Shown piece after piece: positions 10,358 to 19,680 of a stretch of DNA of 64,000 nucleotides. A program made the position numbers and the translations under genes. The stretch is from NCBI GenBank assembly GCA_963663525.2, contig CAXXHC010000001.1, positions 1,612,001 to 1,676,000 of the forward strand. The letters run 5' to 3'. The stretch comes from G963663525 sp963663525. GTDB lineage: Bacteria > Myxococcota_A > SURF-8 > G963663525. Within the stretch, counting starts at the first letter, position 1; each line of letters begins with the position of its first letter. A model generated the notes under the pieces. That model searched no databases. It saw only the letters and a list, made by a program, of their open reading frames with translations, and had not been told where the DNA came from.

Positions 10358-10524
10358 GGAGCATTCATGAAAACCATAGCGAGACGCAGAAAACCGGAGG
10401 TATTTCACGCAGTTGGAGCGATTTTCACCCGCAGGCATACCGAATAGTCTGCCGAGAATGAAAATCGTGAAACGAGTGAAAGAACGAGAGTTTTCAAGCC
10501 GCAGCAGGTTTTCACGAATGTTCC
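10358..10524 (-). mobile_element. MITE-like element, related to the one at 42486-42659
   Basis: The ends GGAGCATTCATGAAAACC (10358-10375) and the reverse complement near 10507-10524 match at 16 of 18 positions. Read on the minus strand, the interior aligns along its length with 42493-42655, sharing for example CTTTCACTCGTTT, GTATGCCTGCGGGTG and TTTTCTGCGTCTCGCTA. The surrounding gap (10196-10715) shows no gene. Confidence 0.65.
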
Positions 10525-10715
10525 AGCCTGAATATACTTATCGGACAGTTTTCTGAGAGTTGATATGACGAATGTACAATTTTTTAAAACCTGGAGATAT
10601 TTCCCAGCGTCTTCAAGCCTCCTGAGCGACGGGTATTGGCTTTTCCCAACCCTTTCGTTTCACTGCTTTACCAATGATGCTACGAAACGATGCCGGTCGG
10701 TCCATACTGTCTACA

Positions 10716-11627
10716 TCAAGCGACGACCTCAAACGGGTCGAGGATTTCCTCAAACGGGTCCGCTTTTCTCAGGTGGAGTCGGGTAATCCAGCGGCTGAGC
10801 ATCCGAACCATGCGCATATCATTGGCCTGAGTCTTGTGGGCAAAGCTGATTTCCGCCATTTTTTCGACGCAGGTTTTTCCGCCGATGCAAGGCTGCGTGG
10901 CATTCCATACTTCGGTCACAGGTTCAGGATCGGCAGAACCGGCAAGTACGGATGGGAACAGGCGATTCAGCCCATAGTACACCGAATCCACCCGGTGAGT
11001 TTCCAACCCTTGGAGGTTTTCGCGTTCGTCGGCGGCAAGACGCACGCCTGCGGTGGCGAAACGCGAGGTGATCTGATGCTCCGGATGCCCGGTAAAGCCA
11101 TTGAAGGGATCGAACGTCAAAAGGAGATCGGGTTTGAAACGGCGAATGGCCTGAGCGCAGATTCGATCCGGCGATCCTTGATCGGCCCAAATGCGAGCGA
11201 TTTCATGACGTTTCGGAAACGATTCCACCGGAAGCGGGGCGTTGAAAAAGGCGTGGTGCTCCAATTCCGCGTGGTAAAGCGCCGCCGCTCGTTTCATTTC
11301 TCCTGCGCGGATGGTTTTGACATCGGGTTTGCAGCCTTCGGGAAGACAGCACTCGCCCCCATCGCCATGCGTAAAGATCAGAAAATACAGGGGATTTCCC
11401 AAAGCCAGGCTGGCCTTGGCCATGATTGCACCGACCAGCGCTTCGTCGTCGGGATGAGCTGCAACCCACATCACGCGGGCGCCGTCCGTCAACATGCGGT
11501 CGATGTTCGAGCTTTGCGGCAAAACTTCGGGACGTGTGGCGCAACCGACCGAAAAAGAGCCGAGTGCCATTGTGCTCGTCGCTGTGATTCCATGCTTTAA
11601 AAAGGTTCGTCGATCAATTTCGGACAT
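10716..11627 (-). CDS. PIG-L/LmbE-family deacetylase with Tat signal and lipobox
   Basis: This 303-residue protein belongs to the PIG-L (LmbE-like) zinc de-N-acetylase family, which removes acetyl groups from N-acetylglucosaminyl or similar substrates. AHPDDE (57-62) supplies the zinc ligands and general base, and a later Gly-His-Pro-Glu-His (GHPEH) segment fits the other ligand. The N-terminus carries a twin-arginine motif (RRTFLK, 6-11), a short hydrophobic stretch and Ser-Val-Gly-Cys with Cys29 as candidate lipidation site. The enzyme is therefore probably exported folded and membrane-anchored, acting on extracytoplasmic sugars. The substrate is not known. It is divergent from the TPR lipoprotein at 11782. 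Confidence 0.85.
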   Translation of the reverse strand: MSEIDRRTFLKHGITATSTMALGSFSVGCATRPEVLPQSSNIDRMLTDGARVMWVAAHPDDEALVGAIMAKASLALGNPLYFLIFTHGDGGECCLPEGCKPDVKTIRAGEMKRAAALYHAELEHHAFFNAPLPVESFPKRHEIARIWADQGSPDRICAQAIRRFKPDLLLTFDPFNGFTGHPEHQITSRFATAGVRLAADERENLQGLETHRVDSVYYGLNRLFPSVLAGSADPEPVTEVWNATQPCIGGKTCVEKMAEISFAHKTQANDMRMVRMLSRWITRLHLRKADPFEEILDPFEVVA

Positions 11628-11641
11628 CGTGCAATACTTTC

Positions 11642-11670
11642 TTGGTTCGAAACGTTTAATCGACTATAAT
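11642..11670 (+). promoter_or_regulatory. Putative sigma-70 promoter of the TPR-like lipoprotein gene
   Basis: TTGGTT (11642-11647), 17-bp spacer and a perfect TATAAT (11665-11670). The start codon is about 110 bp downstream. Confidence 0.5.
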
Positions 11671-11781
11671 TTGATGTCATGACTGAACAACGTTCATCTC
11701 CATGCCTAATACTATAAGCTTTCTTGCTTCGTCATGCAAACAAAACGGGGCTGAAAGAATTTCGAAAAGGGGTATACCGAC

Positions 11782-13551
11782 ATGACATATTCACACAAAT
11801 GGGCGAATTCTTTCGTCCGCTTCGATTTCCGCCAAATGCTTGTAGGAACGATGCTTTTGCTTTTGCTGCTGGGCTGTGGTCCACGGCAGTTTTACAAAGG
11901 CGATGTTCCTTTCAAAAAAGGCCAGTACGACGATGCCATCGCCGAGTACCGCATCGAAATGATTCAGACCAAAAACGAGGAAGAACGGGCGATTTTGCGC
12001 AGCCGCCTGGACGAAGCCCTCTCCGCCGGAGCCGACTGGTACTACGACGACGGATTCCAAAAGGCCGAAGCCGGGAACGTCAAAGGGTCGCTGGCCTCGT
12101 TCAAGAAGGCGTTGGAGTACAACCCGGAGCACTTCGCGGCACAGATCATGTTTGAGGAACAAACCAAGATTTTCGAAAAAAGCGGGTTGCTTCGGGAGCA
12201 GATCAAGGAACGGTTGCAAACCCTCCAAAAGGAGGACAAACCCAGCGAGAATGAAAAAGACTGGAGAGCTCTGCTCGTCGAGATCGACAGCTACCTGGAG
12301 AGTTACTCCCCCGATCCGGAGATTGAATCGCTTCGGGAGATCAGCGTTCGGGTGATTTTCGAACAGGATTTCAAGCAAGGGCGGCTCGCGTTACAGAACC
12401 GGGAGTTCGAGACAGCCATCGAAAAGCTCGAAACCGCCTTGTCTTTGCGCCCCGGTGACGAGGTGGCCACTCGTCTGCTTGCAGAAGCCAAAGAACAATG
12501 GGCCATCGCTCAGAAAGAAGAACGACCGCCCTATCGTAAACCTGAGATCGTGGAAGAAGTGCTTCGAAAAGCCAAGGCGCATTACAAAAAGAAGGAATAT
12601 CGCGAGGCGCTCGTGCTGGTCGAGCAGGTAGCTTCGGATCTGGAAAACAAAAAACTGCAAAAGAAAGTGCAAAAAGCCCAACACAGCTATCGGGCAAAAT
12701 ACGTGCGCTGGCTGGATCGAAAAGCGCGTGAAAACCTGAAGGTACGCCCGGCGGTTGCCGCCGTGTATTATCGGCTGGCTCAATCGGTCATCACCGGGGG
12801 CAATCCCGATGCGTCTAAAGGGAAAAAGTATGCAAAAAAGGCCGAAAAGGCCTTGAAAAATGCCAAAAAAGGTTCGATGTACTCCGTCGCGATGGTGCCT
12901 CTCGCCGCAACGGAAGGACTCGACGACAAAGAGGCGAAAAAACTTACGGCCCAGATGCTTCGTTCTTTGGGTAAAACTCTGAAAGGCAAGGCGTTCCGTT
13001 CTCAGACAATCCGACTGAAAAAGCCGAAAAAGGGCAAGACCGCAGCAGGAACGCTGGACATCGTTCTGCAATCCTACGCCACCACAATCGATGGCAAAAA
13101 GGGAACGTATTCCCTAGAAGCCAAAGTCACGCTCGCCGATCGCACTACGGATTTTGCCGTTGGTCCGGAAGTCGTGAAAATCTCAGGAGAAACCAAGGTT
13201 TCGGCAAAGCATAAACAAGCCAAAATCCACAAAGCGCTATCCAAAGATTTCGCAAAAGCTTTCGAAACGACGTTTAAGGAAAAGATCGATTTATCCAAAC
13301 GATACATCAAGCTGCTGAGTGTCGCCGAGGGAGAGGAATTGCTCGAAGCCTCCGTGTGCGTAATCCAACTTCAGGACCGTCATCAGGATGCCGAGGCCGT
13401 GGAACGAGCCAAGACCGTAATCATGAACTGGGTTGGATTGAACTGGGACACGTTGCAGTACGATCCTACGCAACTCCCTAAGGCGGATGGCAAGAAAATC
13501 AAGCCGTTCCAGCCGGTCGAATCTCTGCCCTTCCCGGCCACCCAACCGTAA
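11782..13551 (+). CDS. TPR-like repeat lipoprotein
   Basis: A 589-residue lipoprotein of unknown function. The signal peptide runs to LLLLLLGC, with the Cys at 33. Short helical repeats follow (QYDDAIAEYR, GSLASFKKALEYNPE, EFETAIEKLETALSLRPG, EYREALVLVEQV), typical of tetratricopeptide repeats that bind proteins. Lys-rich stretches separate the repeat half from a C-terminal half, about 335-589, with no recognised domain. ATG 11782 has AAGGGG nearby. A strong promoter candidate lies upstream and a bidirectional terminator downstream. It probably acts as a periplasmic or outer-membrane scaffold. Confidence 0.8.
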   Translation: MTYSHKWANSFVRFDFRQMLVGTMLLLLLLGCGPRQFYKGDVPFKKGQYDDAIAEYRIEMIQTKNEEERAILRSRLDEALSAGADWYYDDGFQKAEAGNVKGSLASFKKALEYNPEHFAAQIMFEEQTKIFEKSGLLREQIKERLQTLQKEDKPSENEKDWRALLVEIDSYLESYSPDPEIESLREISVRVIFEQDFKQGRLALQNREFETAIEKLETALSLRPGDEVATRLLAEAKEQWAIAQKEERPPYRKPEIVEEVLRKAKAHYKKKEYREALVLVEQVASDLENKKLQKKVQKAQHSYRAKYVRWLDRKARENLKVRPAVAAVYYRLAQSVITGGNPDASKGKKYAKKAEKALKNAKKGSMYSVAMVPLAATEGLDDKEAKKLTAQMLRSLGKTLKGKAFRSQTIRLKKPKKGKTAAGTLDIVLQSYATTIDGKKGTYSLEAKVTLADRTTDFAVGPEVVKISGETKVSAKHKQAKIHKALSKDFAKAFETTFKEKIDLSKRYIKLLSVAEGEELLEASVCVIQLQDRHQDAEAVERAKTVIMNWVGLNWDTLQYDPTQLPKADGKKIKPFQPVESLPFPATQP

Positions 13552-13581
13552 AACGTCAAACATTTCAATTTGTTGCAAAAG

Positions 13582-13613
13582 AAAACCCCGGAGCTTGCGC
13601 TCCGGGGTTTTTC
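13582..13613. terminator. Bidirectional Rho-independent terminator
   Basis: A 13-bp stem AAAACCCCGGAGC/GCTCCGGGGTTTT with a TTGC loop lies between two convergent genes. T-rich tracts follow on both strands, so it can stop both the lipoprotein transcript and the apr-qmo operon. Confidence 0.92.
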
Positions 13614-13632
13614 GCTTCTTGGATCGTAGGAT

Positions 13633-14796
13633 CTAGAGGCTTTGATCGATCAGTTCGGCGATGTCGAGGATTTCGAGATCTTCCTTGCCGACGCTCATGT
13701 TGGAGGCGTCCAGCATGATCGTGCAGTACGGGCAGGCCGTGGCCACGACGTTGGCGCTCTTCGCTACTGCGTCGTTGATACGCAGATCACCGAAACGCTC
13801 GCCGGGGTTCGTCTCCATCCAGATGCGTCCGCCACCGCCCTGGCAGCAGATGCTGTCCTTGCCGAAGCGGTCCATTTCCTCGCGTTCCAGCGAAGGAATG
13901 GCGTCCAGCACGTTACGCGGCGTGGTGTAGATCTCGTTGTGGCGTCCCAGGTAACAAGGATCGTGGAAGATGACCTTTTTGTTGAGGTCGTTGGCCGGCT
14001 TGATTTTGCCTTCCTCTATCAGTTTTTCGATCATCTGGGTGTAGTGCATCACCTCGAATTCACCGTCCAACTCCGGATACTCGTACCGGAAGGTGTACAG
14101 GCAGTGGGGCGAGGTAGTGATGATCTTCTTGACGCCTTTGGACTTGAACAACTCGATGTTGTGGCCCGCGAGTTCCTGGAAGGTTTCCTCGCCGCCGAGC
14201 TTGCGCACGGACTCGCCACAGCATTTCTCTTCGTTGCCGATGATGCCGAAGCTTACGCCGCCCTTTTTCAGGATACTGGCGATGGCGCGGGCGATCTTCT
14301 TGCTCCGAGCGTCGTAGCAGGAAGTACAGCATACGAAAAGCAGGTACTCGGTTTCCTCTGTAAATTCGGGAACATCCAGATCCTTGGCCCAGTCGGTGCG
14401 GGTCTTGGGATCACCCTGCCAGGGGTTGCCGTTGCTCGACAGGCTGCCGATAACCGGCTTGTAAGCGTTGGGCACGGAGCCTTCGCCCACGAGCATCGAC
14501 CGCAGAGCGCGGATGTTCTCGATGGGGTTGACTTCACGCGGGCAACGGATCTTGCAGATACCGCAGGTCGTACAGGCATACAGGATATTGTCGGATTCGT
14601 ATCCCTCTACGCCGAGTTGACCCATGTGCTGCAATTTGCGGGTGTTGAACTCCTCCGAAATCTCGCCTTCGACGAGACGCCAGGGGCAGGAGGTCACGCA
14701 CAGGCCGCACTGCATACACTGATACAGCGTACTGCCGCCGGATTCAACGACGGCGTCTCCCAATTCCGGGATCGGCATTTTCGGTTCGTCAGGCAT
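13633..14796 (-). CDS. HdrD-like (HdrC-HdrB fused) iron-sulfur protein, apparent substitute for QmoC
   Basis: This 387-residue soluble protein joins an HdrC-like ferredoxin part to an HdrB-like part. Two CxxCxxCxxxCP motifs (Cys27-37 and Cys75-85) bind [4Fe-4S] clusters. Two CCG domains follow at about 156-250 and 290-375. The second keeps the full Cys...CC...CxxC set used for non-cubane clusters in HdrB; the first ends HCLY and lacks the last Cys. There is no transmembrane helix. It follows qmoB by 86 bp with its own AAGGAG site and ends the operon. Classical QmoC carries a membrane cytochrome b domain, absent here. In Gram-positive sulfate reducers HdrB and HdrC replace QmoC, so this is inferred to be the third partner of QmoAB. 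A lactate or glycolate dehydrogenase Fe-S subunit is a less likely reading. Confidence 0.85.
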   Translation of the reverse strand: MPDEPKMPIPELGDAVVESGGSTLYQCMQCGLCVTSCPWRLVEGEISEEFNTRKLQHMGQLGVEGYESDNILYACTTCGICKIRCPREVNPIENIRALRSMLVGEGSVPNAYKPVIGSLSSNGNPWQGDPKTRTDWAKDLDVPEFTEETEYLLFVCCTSCYDARSKKIARAIASILKKGGVSFGIIGNEEKCCGESVRKLGGEETFQELAGHNIELFKSKGVKKIITTSPHCLYTFRYEYPELDGEFEVMHYTQMIEKLIEEGKIKPANDLNKKVIFHDPCYLGRHNEIYTTPRNVLDAIPSLEREEMDRFGKDSICCQGGGGRIWMETNPGERFGDLRINDAVAKSANVVATACPYCTIMLDASNMSVGKEDLEILDIAELIDQSL

Positions 14797-14882
14797 TATG
14801 CGCTCCTTTTATTGAACACGCGGAAACCGGGAAGAATTATAGTGTTTTGCCCGGCTTCCGCCATGTTTTGAATCAGTGGGGA

Positions 14883-17012
14883 TTACTCTTTGTAAGGGTT
14901 CGGCCCCAACTCTTCGAGTTTCTCGGCAAAATCTTCCCACATCGCGGGAATCTTATCGTAATCGTTGATGCCGATCTGCTCGAAGCGGATGCGCTCGGAT
15001 TCCAGCATCAGGCGGTCAAGAGTTTCCTGCACTTTCGTCATACGAACGTTGGCAAGTTCGCTGCCCTTGACGAAGTGGCACTGGTAGTCGTCACCGAACT
15101 TGCAACCCATCAGCATGATGCCGTCGATGCCCTTGGCGAGCGCGTCGGCGATCCACACCAGGTTCATCGAGCCAAGGCAACGTAGCGGAATCACACGGAA
15201 ATACGGGTTGAGTTTCAACCCGTTGTGGGCCGCCATGTCCAGCGCGGCGATGGCATCGTTCTCGCAGGCGAGCACGAGCACGCGCGGGCGCTCCTCGAAC
15301 TCGTCGGGTACTTCCATGGCCTTAATCATGTTGCCGATCATCGGCACGGAGTAGTTCTCGAAAGTGATGACACGTTCGGGACAGGCGCCCATACAGGTAC
15401 CGCAACGGCGGCAGCGGGTCGGGTTGGGCAGCGGTGTGCCTTTCTCGTCCTCGTCCAGCGCGCCGAAGGGACATTCCTCGGTGCAGCGCTTGCAGCTCGT
15501 GCAACGCTTGAAGTTGATGTCGGGCAGCGAGAAGTCGCCCACGCGGGGGTGGGTCGCCTTGCCTTCGCGCACCAGTTCACTCACCTGCACGGCCTTCGCA
15601 GCCGCGCCCGCGCCGTCGTCGATCGCCTGAGCGATGTCCATCGGCATACGCACCGCGCCCGCCGCATAGATGCCGGTACGCTGGGTTTCGTAGGGGAAGC
15701 AGATGAAGTGCGAGTTCGGGAAACCGTAGTCGCGCTGCGGCAGTTCCGGACCCTGGCGATACTCCAGGTGTAGCAGTTCGGCGTCCAGCGTGGTAGGAAC
15801 CAGGCCGGTGGCCAGCACCACGAGATCGGCTTCGATGAACAGATCCTCACCCAAAAGGGCGTCGGTGGCCATCACGTTGAGCTTGCCCTCGTCGCCTTCG
15901 TCCACGTCCTGGACTTCGCCCTTGACGAACAGCGTACCCAGCTTCTGAACCTTCTTGTAGACTTCCTCGTAGTGGCCCGGAGCGCGAATATCCTTGTAAA
16001 TCACGTAGGTTGCGATTTCAGGATTCATCTCCTTGAGGTAGGTTACGTGCTTGAGCGACGCGCCGCAGCATACGTTCGAGCAGTACGGCAGGTGGTCGTC
16101 GTCCCGGCTTCCGGCGCATTGCACGAACACCACGGATTCGAGGTCGCCACTGATTTTGCCTTCTTTGGCCATCTGCTCGAACTCGATATTGGTGATGACG
16201 TTCGGCTTGCCGTAGCCCAGATGGCTCAGCTTGGTGGCGTCGTAGGGCTTCCAACCGGCGGCGAGTACAAAGCTGTCGGCCTTGACCTCGATCTTGTCGC
16301 TACCCTTGTTGATCGTGACATCGAATTTGCCAGGCGCACCCACGATACGACCGATTTCGGCGCTGAGATGCACCGTGATCTTGTCGTTGGCTTCGATCTT
16401 GGCGATCATGCCGTCGAGATCGATCTTTTCGTAGGCGGCGATGTCGTAATCGCGGGGGAAGACTTTGAACAGCTTGTTGGCGAATCCGCCGAGCTTGTCT
16501 TCCTTCTCGACCAGCACCACTTCCTTGCCCGCCTCGGCGGCGCTTAGCGCTGCGCTGATACCGGTGGGACCACCACCAATGACCACGATACGATCCGTCA
16601 TTTCGTTGGTCTGGGGCTTGGGAAGCTTGGCGGATTTGGCCTTGGCGATCGACATGCGGATCACGTCGTTGGCCAACTCCTGGGTCGCCACTTCGTCGTC
16701 GTCGTCCTCGTCGTCTTTATCGTGGGTCCAGGCCACGCCTTCGCGCAGGTTGGAGCGCTCGACGAACACGTTCGGGAACTGGAACAGGGCAGTCTTGTCG
16801 CGCCCAGAACACGCACCGATCACCACGGCGTCGAGGCCGTCGGAATCGATCTTGCCTTGGATCAGTTCCAATCCGGCTTTGGAGCAGAGCGTCTCGTGGG
16901 TTTCGACCAGGGAGACTCCCAATTCCTCGGCGGCTTCGACGACGTCATCCATCTCGAATTTTTCGCCGATTCCGCAGCCACTGCAAAGAAAACATCCAAT
17001 TTTTTCAGCCAT
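14883..17012 (-). CDS. qmoB: Quinone-interacting membrane-bound oxidoreductase subunit QmoB
   Basis: QmoB belongs to the HdrA-like flavoproteins that link the menaquinone pool or soluble carriers to APS reductase. In its 709 residues: an N-terminal Cys-containing segment (CFLCSGCG, 7-13), an FAD-binding GGGPTG at about 146-151, a CAGSRDDDHLPYCSNVCC segment near 305, two ferredoxin motifs (CTSCKRCTEECP and CRRCGTCMGACP) at about 500-560, and a C-terminal MvhD-like domain (about 575-690; LACEND, RCLGSMN, MGCKFGDDYQC). Length fits the family. It starts 12 bp after qmoA with GGGAGG upstream, so the two are probably co-translated. Confidence 0.92.
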   Translation of the reverse strand: MAEKIGCFLCSGCGIGEKFEMDDVVEAAEELGVSLVETHETLCSKAGLELIQGKIDSDGLDAVVIGACSGRDKTALFQFPNVFVERSNLREGVAWTHDKDDEDDDDEVATQELANDVIRMSIAKAKSAKLPKPQTNEMTDRIVVIGGGPTGISAALSAAEAGKEVVLVEKEDKLGGFANKLFKVFPRDYDIAAYEKIDLDGMIAKIEANDKITVHLSAEIGRIVGAPGKFDVTINKGSDKIEVKADSFVLAAGWKPYDATKLSHLGYGKPNVITNIEFEQMAKEGKISGDLESVVFVQCAGSRDDDHLPYCSNVCCGASLKHVTYLKEMNPEIATYVIYKDIRAPGHYEEVYKKVQKLGTLFVKGEVQDVDEGDEGKLNVMATDALLGEDLFIEADLVVLATGLVPTTLDAELLHLEYRQGPELPQRDYGFPNSHFICFPYETQRTGIYAAGAVRMPMDIAQAIDDGAGAAAKAVQVSELVREGKATHPRVGDFSLPDINFKRCTSCKRCTEECPFGALDEDEKGTPLPNPTRCRRCGTCMGACPERVITFENYSVPMIGNMIKAMEVPDEFEERPRVLVLACENDAIAALDMAAHNGLKLNPYFRVIPLRCLGSMNLVWIADALAKGIDGIMLMGCKFGDDYQCHFVKGSELANVRMTKVQETLDRLMLESERIRFEQIGINDYDKIPAMWEDFAEKLEELGPNPYKE

Positions 17013-17024
17013 TTTGGAACCTCC

Positions 17025-18266
17025 CTAACCGCGAACCGATTTGATTGCGGCACCGGTCGCATCCTGCACCGATGTGGCCACATCGACGGGTCGTTTGACA
17101 CAACCCGCAGGATAAATCGCCGCCGTTTCCGGATCAGCCACCAGAAAACCGAATTCGTCGTAGGTTAATCCCTCGAAAGGAATCTTGTGGACAGCCGTTT
17201 CCGGCACCATGCCGGTGGCCAGAACCACCATATCGACGGGAACTTCGATGATTTTGTTCTGTTCCATGTCCTCGGACACCACGATCAGATCGCCGGAGTT
17301 GGCGTCGTACTTGATCGTTCCGGGCTTGCCTTTGACGAGGTGGGTCTTTTCGTCGTCCTGCACCCGGCGATAGAAATGCTCGTACCGGTGGGCGCGGATG
17401 TCGATGTAGAAGATCCACGCTTCGCCGTCCTCGTAGGCGTCCCGCACGTAGGTGGACTGCTTGAGCGACGCCATGCAGCAGATGCCCGAGCAGTAGGGCA
17501 GATGGCGCTCGTCGCGGCTTCCGGCGCATTGCACGAAGGCGACGCGCTTGGCTTCGCGACCGTCGGAGGGGCGCAGCAGTTTGCCCTTGGTGGGGCCGTT
17601 GACCGCCGCCAGCCGCTCGAATTCGACGTTCGTCACCACGTCGGCGTAGCGGTCGTAGTTGAGATAGTCGATTTTCGACGCATCGTAGGGAACCCAGCCG
17701 GTGGCCCAGATGACCGACCCGACTTTCAGGGTCATTTCCTTGGCTTCCTGGGACAGATCCACGCCTTCGAGACCTTCGACCTGCTTGCGCAGCTCGTCGT
17801 TCTCCAGCACGGCGGCATCCACAACCGGAAGGTACGGAAAAGCCAGTTCGTGGGGAACCTGCACCGGCTTTTTCTTGTCCATCCCATAGTTGTACTCGTT
17901 GGGCAGGGACGCTTCGAGATCCTCGAAGGGGGCGATGGGATTGGTCAGGTCTTCCTTGATGTAGCGGGGCTTGACCTCCACCGTCACCGTGTAATCTCCG
18001 GATTCTCCCTCGATTTTCTTGACTTCGGACAGCGTAAAGACGCTGATCTTGGGATTTTCCTTGATGCGACGGTAGTTGATTTCAAGACCGCAGTACGGAG
18101 GGCACAGTTTTGGGAAGTACTTGTTCATCCCGGCCACCCTGCCGCCCAATGTCGGGCTTTTTTCGACAAGGTAAACCTCGTGCCCGAGTTCCGCCGCCTC
18201 GACAGCCGCAGTGGTTCCGGCAATTCCGCCGCCAACCACCAGGACGCTGGTGTGATGCGAACTCAT
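17025..18266 (-). CDS. qmoA: Quinone-interacting oxidoreductase subunit QmoA
   Basis: This 413-residue HdrA-like flavoprotein has a Rossmann GGGIAG motif (12-17), a KLCPPYCGLEIN segment near 53-64 and a CAGSRDERHLPYCSGICC segment near 248-265. QmoA and QmoB together pass electrons to AprAB at the inner face of the membrane. Size matches known QmoA. An AAGGAGG site precedes ATG 18266. It is the fifth gene in the operon, after aprB, aprA, a zinc-ribbon gene and a YkgJ-type gene. Confidence 0.92.
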   Translation of the reverse strand: MSSHHTSVLVVGGGIAGTTAAVEAAELGHEVYLVEKSPTLGGRVAGMNKYFPKLCPPYCGLEINYRRIKENPKISVFTLSEVKKIEGESGDYTVTVEVKPRYIKEDLTNPIAPFEDLEASLPNEYNYGMDKKKPVQVPHELAFPYLPVVDAAVLENDELRKQVEGLEGVDLSQEAKEMTLKVGSVIWATGWVPYDASKIDYLNYDRYADVVTNVEFERLAAVNGPTKGKLLRPSDGREAKRVAFVQCAGSRDERHLPYCSGICCMASLKQSTYVRDAYEDGEAWIFYIDIRAHRYEHFYRRVQDDEKTHLVKGKPGTIKYDANSGDLIVVSEDMEQNKIIEVPVDMVVLATGMVPETAVHKIPFEGLTYDEFGFLVADPETAAIYPAGCVKRPVDVATSVQDATGAAIKSVRG

Positions 18267-18385
18267 GACAGCTCAACCTCCTTCAGAATAGGACAACCGA
18301 TCGATGTGTCCCGATCGCGTCGCGACCGCGACAGATATCCATTGATCCGCGCCGCGCAACCCTTGCGCAACGCTCGAAACTCCAA

Positions 18386-19255
18386 TTATTTCACGGTCTT
18401 AATCGGTCCTGCTTTTTCTTTGAGCAGCTTCTCCTGCTGTTCCTTGAGCACTTCCGGTTTGACCTTGAGCGTATCCTCGCCGAACATCACGAAACGCAGC
18501 CATTCGAAGGCGAATTTCATCAGTTCGATATCGTCTTCCTTGAACCGCTCTACCTGTTCGGCATCGAGATTCTCGAATTTGTCTACAAACGAACTGTTGA
18601 AGACAAAGCGCCGGAACATGTCCGGGTTGTAACAAGCCATGAAATACATCTGCAACTGCTGGGGATAGAACTTGCGTCCCATGTTGAACCCCTTGTGCAG
18701 GCTGAATTCGCGGAAAGGCTCGTTGTGGATGTCGAATTCCTCGATGCCCTGGCTCTTGATGTACTCCGCGATGGTGAATTCGTCCGGCTCCTGCAATCCC
18801 ATGCAGCTTTCGTCCTGAAGCAGGAAGAAAAACTCCTCCCCTTCGGGGTGGGCGTCGGTCTTGCCGGAAGCCATGCCCAACGGATACATGCGGCAGGCCC
18901 AGGGACGATCTTCATAGACCGTGCAGCCGTTTTCACCGAGAAACGGGCAGCGCTTGTTGTTTGCCTCGTCCATTTTGATGACGATCATCGGCACGCGCTT
19001 GCCCTCTTCGTCGGGTTGCGTGACGAGGGTGTACTTGGAAAGAAAATCATCCGAAGGAATATCCAAGGCTTTTTTGAGTCGAATCACGTCGTAAGGGGTC
19101 AAAAAGATATTGACATCGCCACAGCATTCGCCGAAGCAGCTTACGCCGGGATGGCAGGAAAACTTGAATTTGTCGTCTTTATTCAGGCGCGGATAATCCG
19201 CCAGAATCGCGTCCTTCATGTTCTCGATGCGGCGCATCGTTTCTTTGTCGGTCAT
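18386..19255 (-). CDS. YkgJ-family cysteine-cluster protein
   Basis: A 289-residue protein with the Cys pattern of the putative zinc/iron-chelating YkgJ family: CHPGVSCFGECC (Cys34, 40, 44, 45) and later RCPFLGENGC...ACRMYP. The conserved part covers about 30-130; the rest is helical and not recognised. The family's function is unproven. Its place between aprBA and qmoAB, on the same strand with good ribosome-binding sites, suggests a role in assembling or protecting the Fe-S enzymes of this pathway. That role is inferred from position only. Confidence 0.8.
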   Translation of the reverse strand: MTDKETMRRIENMKDAILADYPRLNKDDKFKFSCHPGVSCFGECCGDVNIFLTPYDVIRLKKALDIPSDDFLSKYTLVTQPDEEGKRVPMIVIKMDEANNKRCPFLGENGCTVYEDRPWACRMYPLGMASGKTDAHPEGEEFFFLLQDESCMGLQEPDEFTIAEYIKSQGIEEFDIHNEPFREFSLHKGFNMGRKFYPQQLQMYFMACYNPDMFRRFVFNSSFVDKFENLDAEQVERFKEDDIELMKFAFEWLRFVMFGEDTLKVKPEVLKEQQEKLLKEKAGPIKTVK

Positions 19256-19321
19256 GCTCCCGATTCCTTTGCACGTAGATGAAGATTCACGGATCGAACG
19301 GTATTTCGTCGTTTTTAGGGA

Positions 19322-19585
19322 TCACTCGATGATTTTGTTTTTCATCGCATCGATCGACCAGACCGGGAACGGTCCTTCCGAGCCGGTTTGGGGATCGACG
19401 CGGTATCGATAGGACGCCGAAACCTTGTTGTGCTCGCGCATCCATTCCCAACCATTGACGAAAAAGGGGCATTCATCATTAAAACAAACATACAGAAATT
19501 GAGCTTCCCAATGGGTTTCCTCGGGAATCTCCATTCGTTTGGTGATCTGATTGCAATGGGGACATACAGGATTTTTTTCGATCAT
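19322..19585 (-). CDS. Small zinc-ribbon protein of the apr-qmo operon (Ogr/Delta-like)
   Basis: An 87-residue protein with a CPHC...CFNDEC zinc-ribbon (Cys8, 11, 34, 39) followed by an aromatic NGWEWM segment and a charged tail. The Cys spacing recalls Ogr/Delta-type zinc fingers found in small proteins near sulfur-metabolism genes. It lies between aprA and the YkgJ gene on the same strand with a GAGG site. It could be a regulator or an accessory protein of APS reductase; nothing in the sequence decides between them. Confidence 0.75.
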   Translation of the reverse strand: MIEKNPVCPHCNQITKRMEIPEETHWEAQFLYVCFNDECPFFVNGWEWMREHNKVSASYRYRVDPQTGSEGPFPVWSIDAMKNKIIE

Positions 19586-19680
19586 CGCCGTTACCTCGTT
19601 GAAAATACAGCTGAAGCTTCCGATCCTCCCCTAAACGGAACCCGTGGCCAAAACGAAAAAGAGAAGAGAAGATAATAGAA

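Noticed and set aside
13642..18632. Plus-strand frames of 400-580 codons opposite qmoAB, the HdrD-like gene and aprA
   Set aside because: They are antisense shadows of strongly supported genes on the minus strand.
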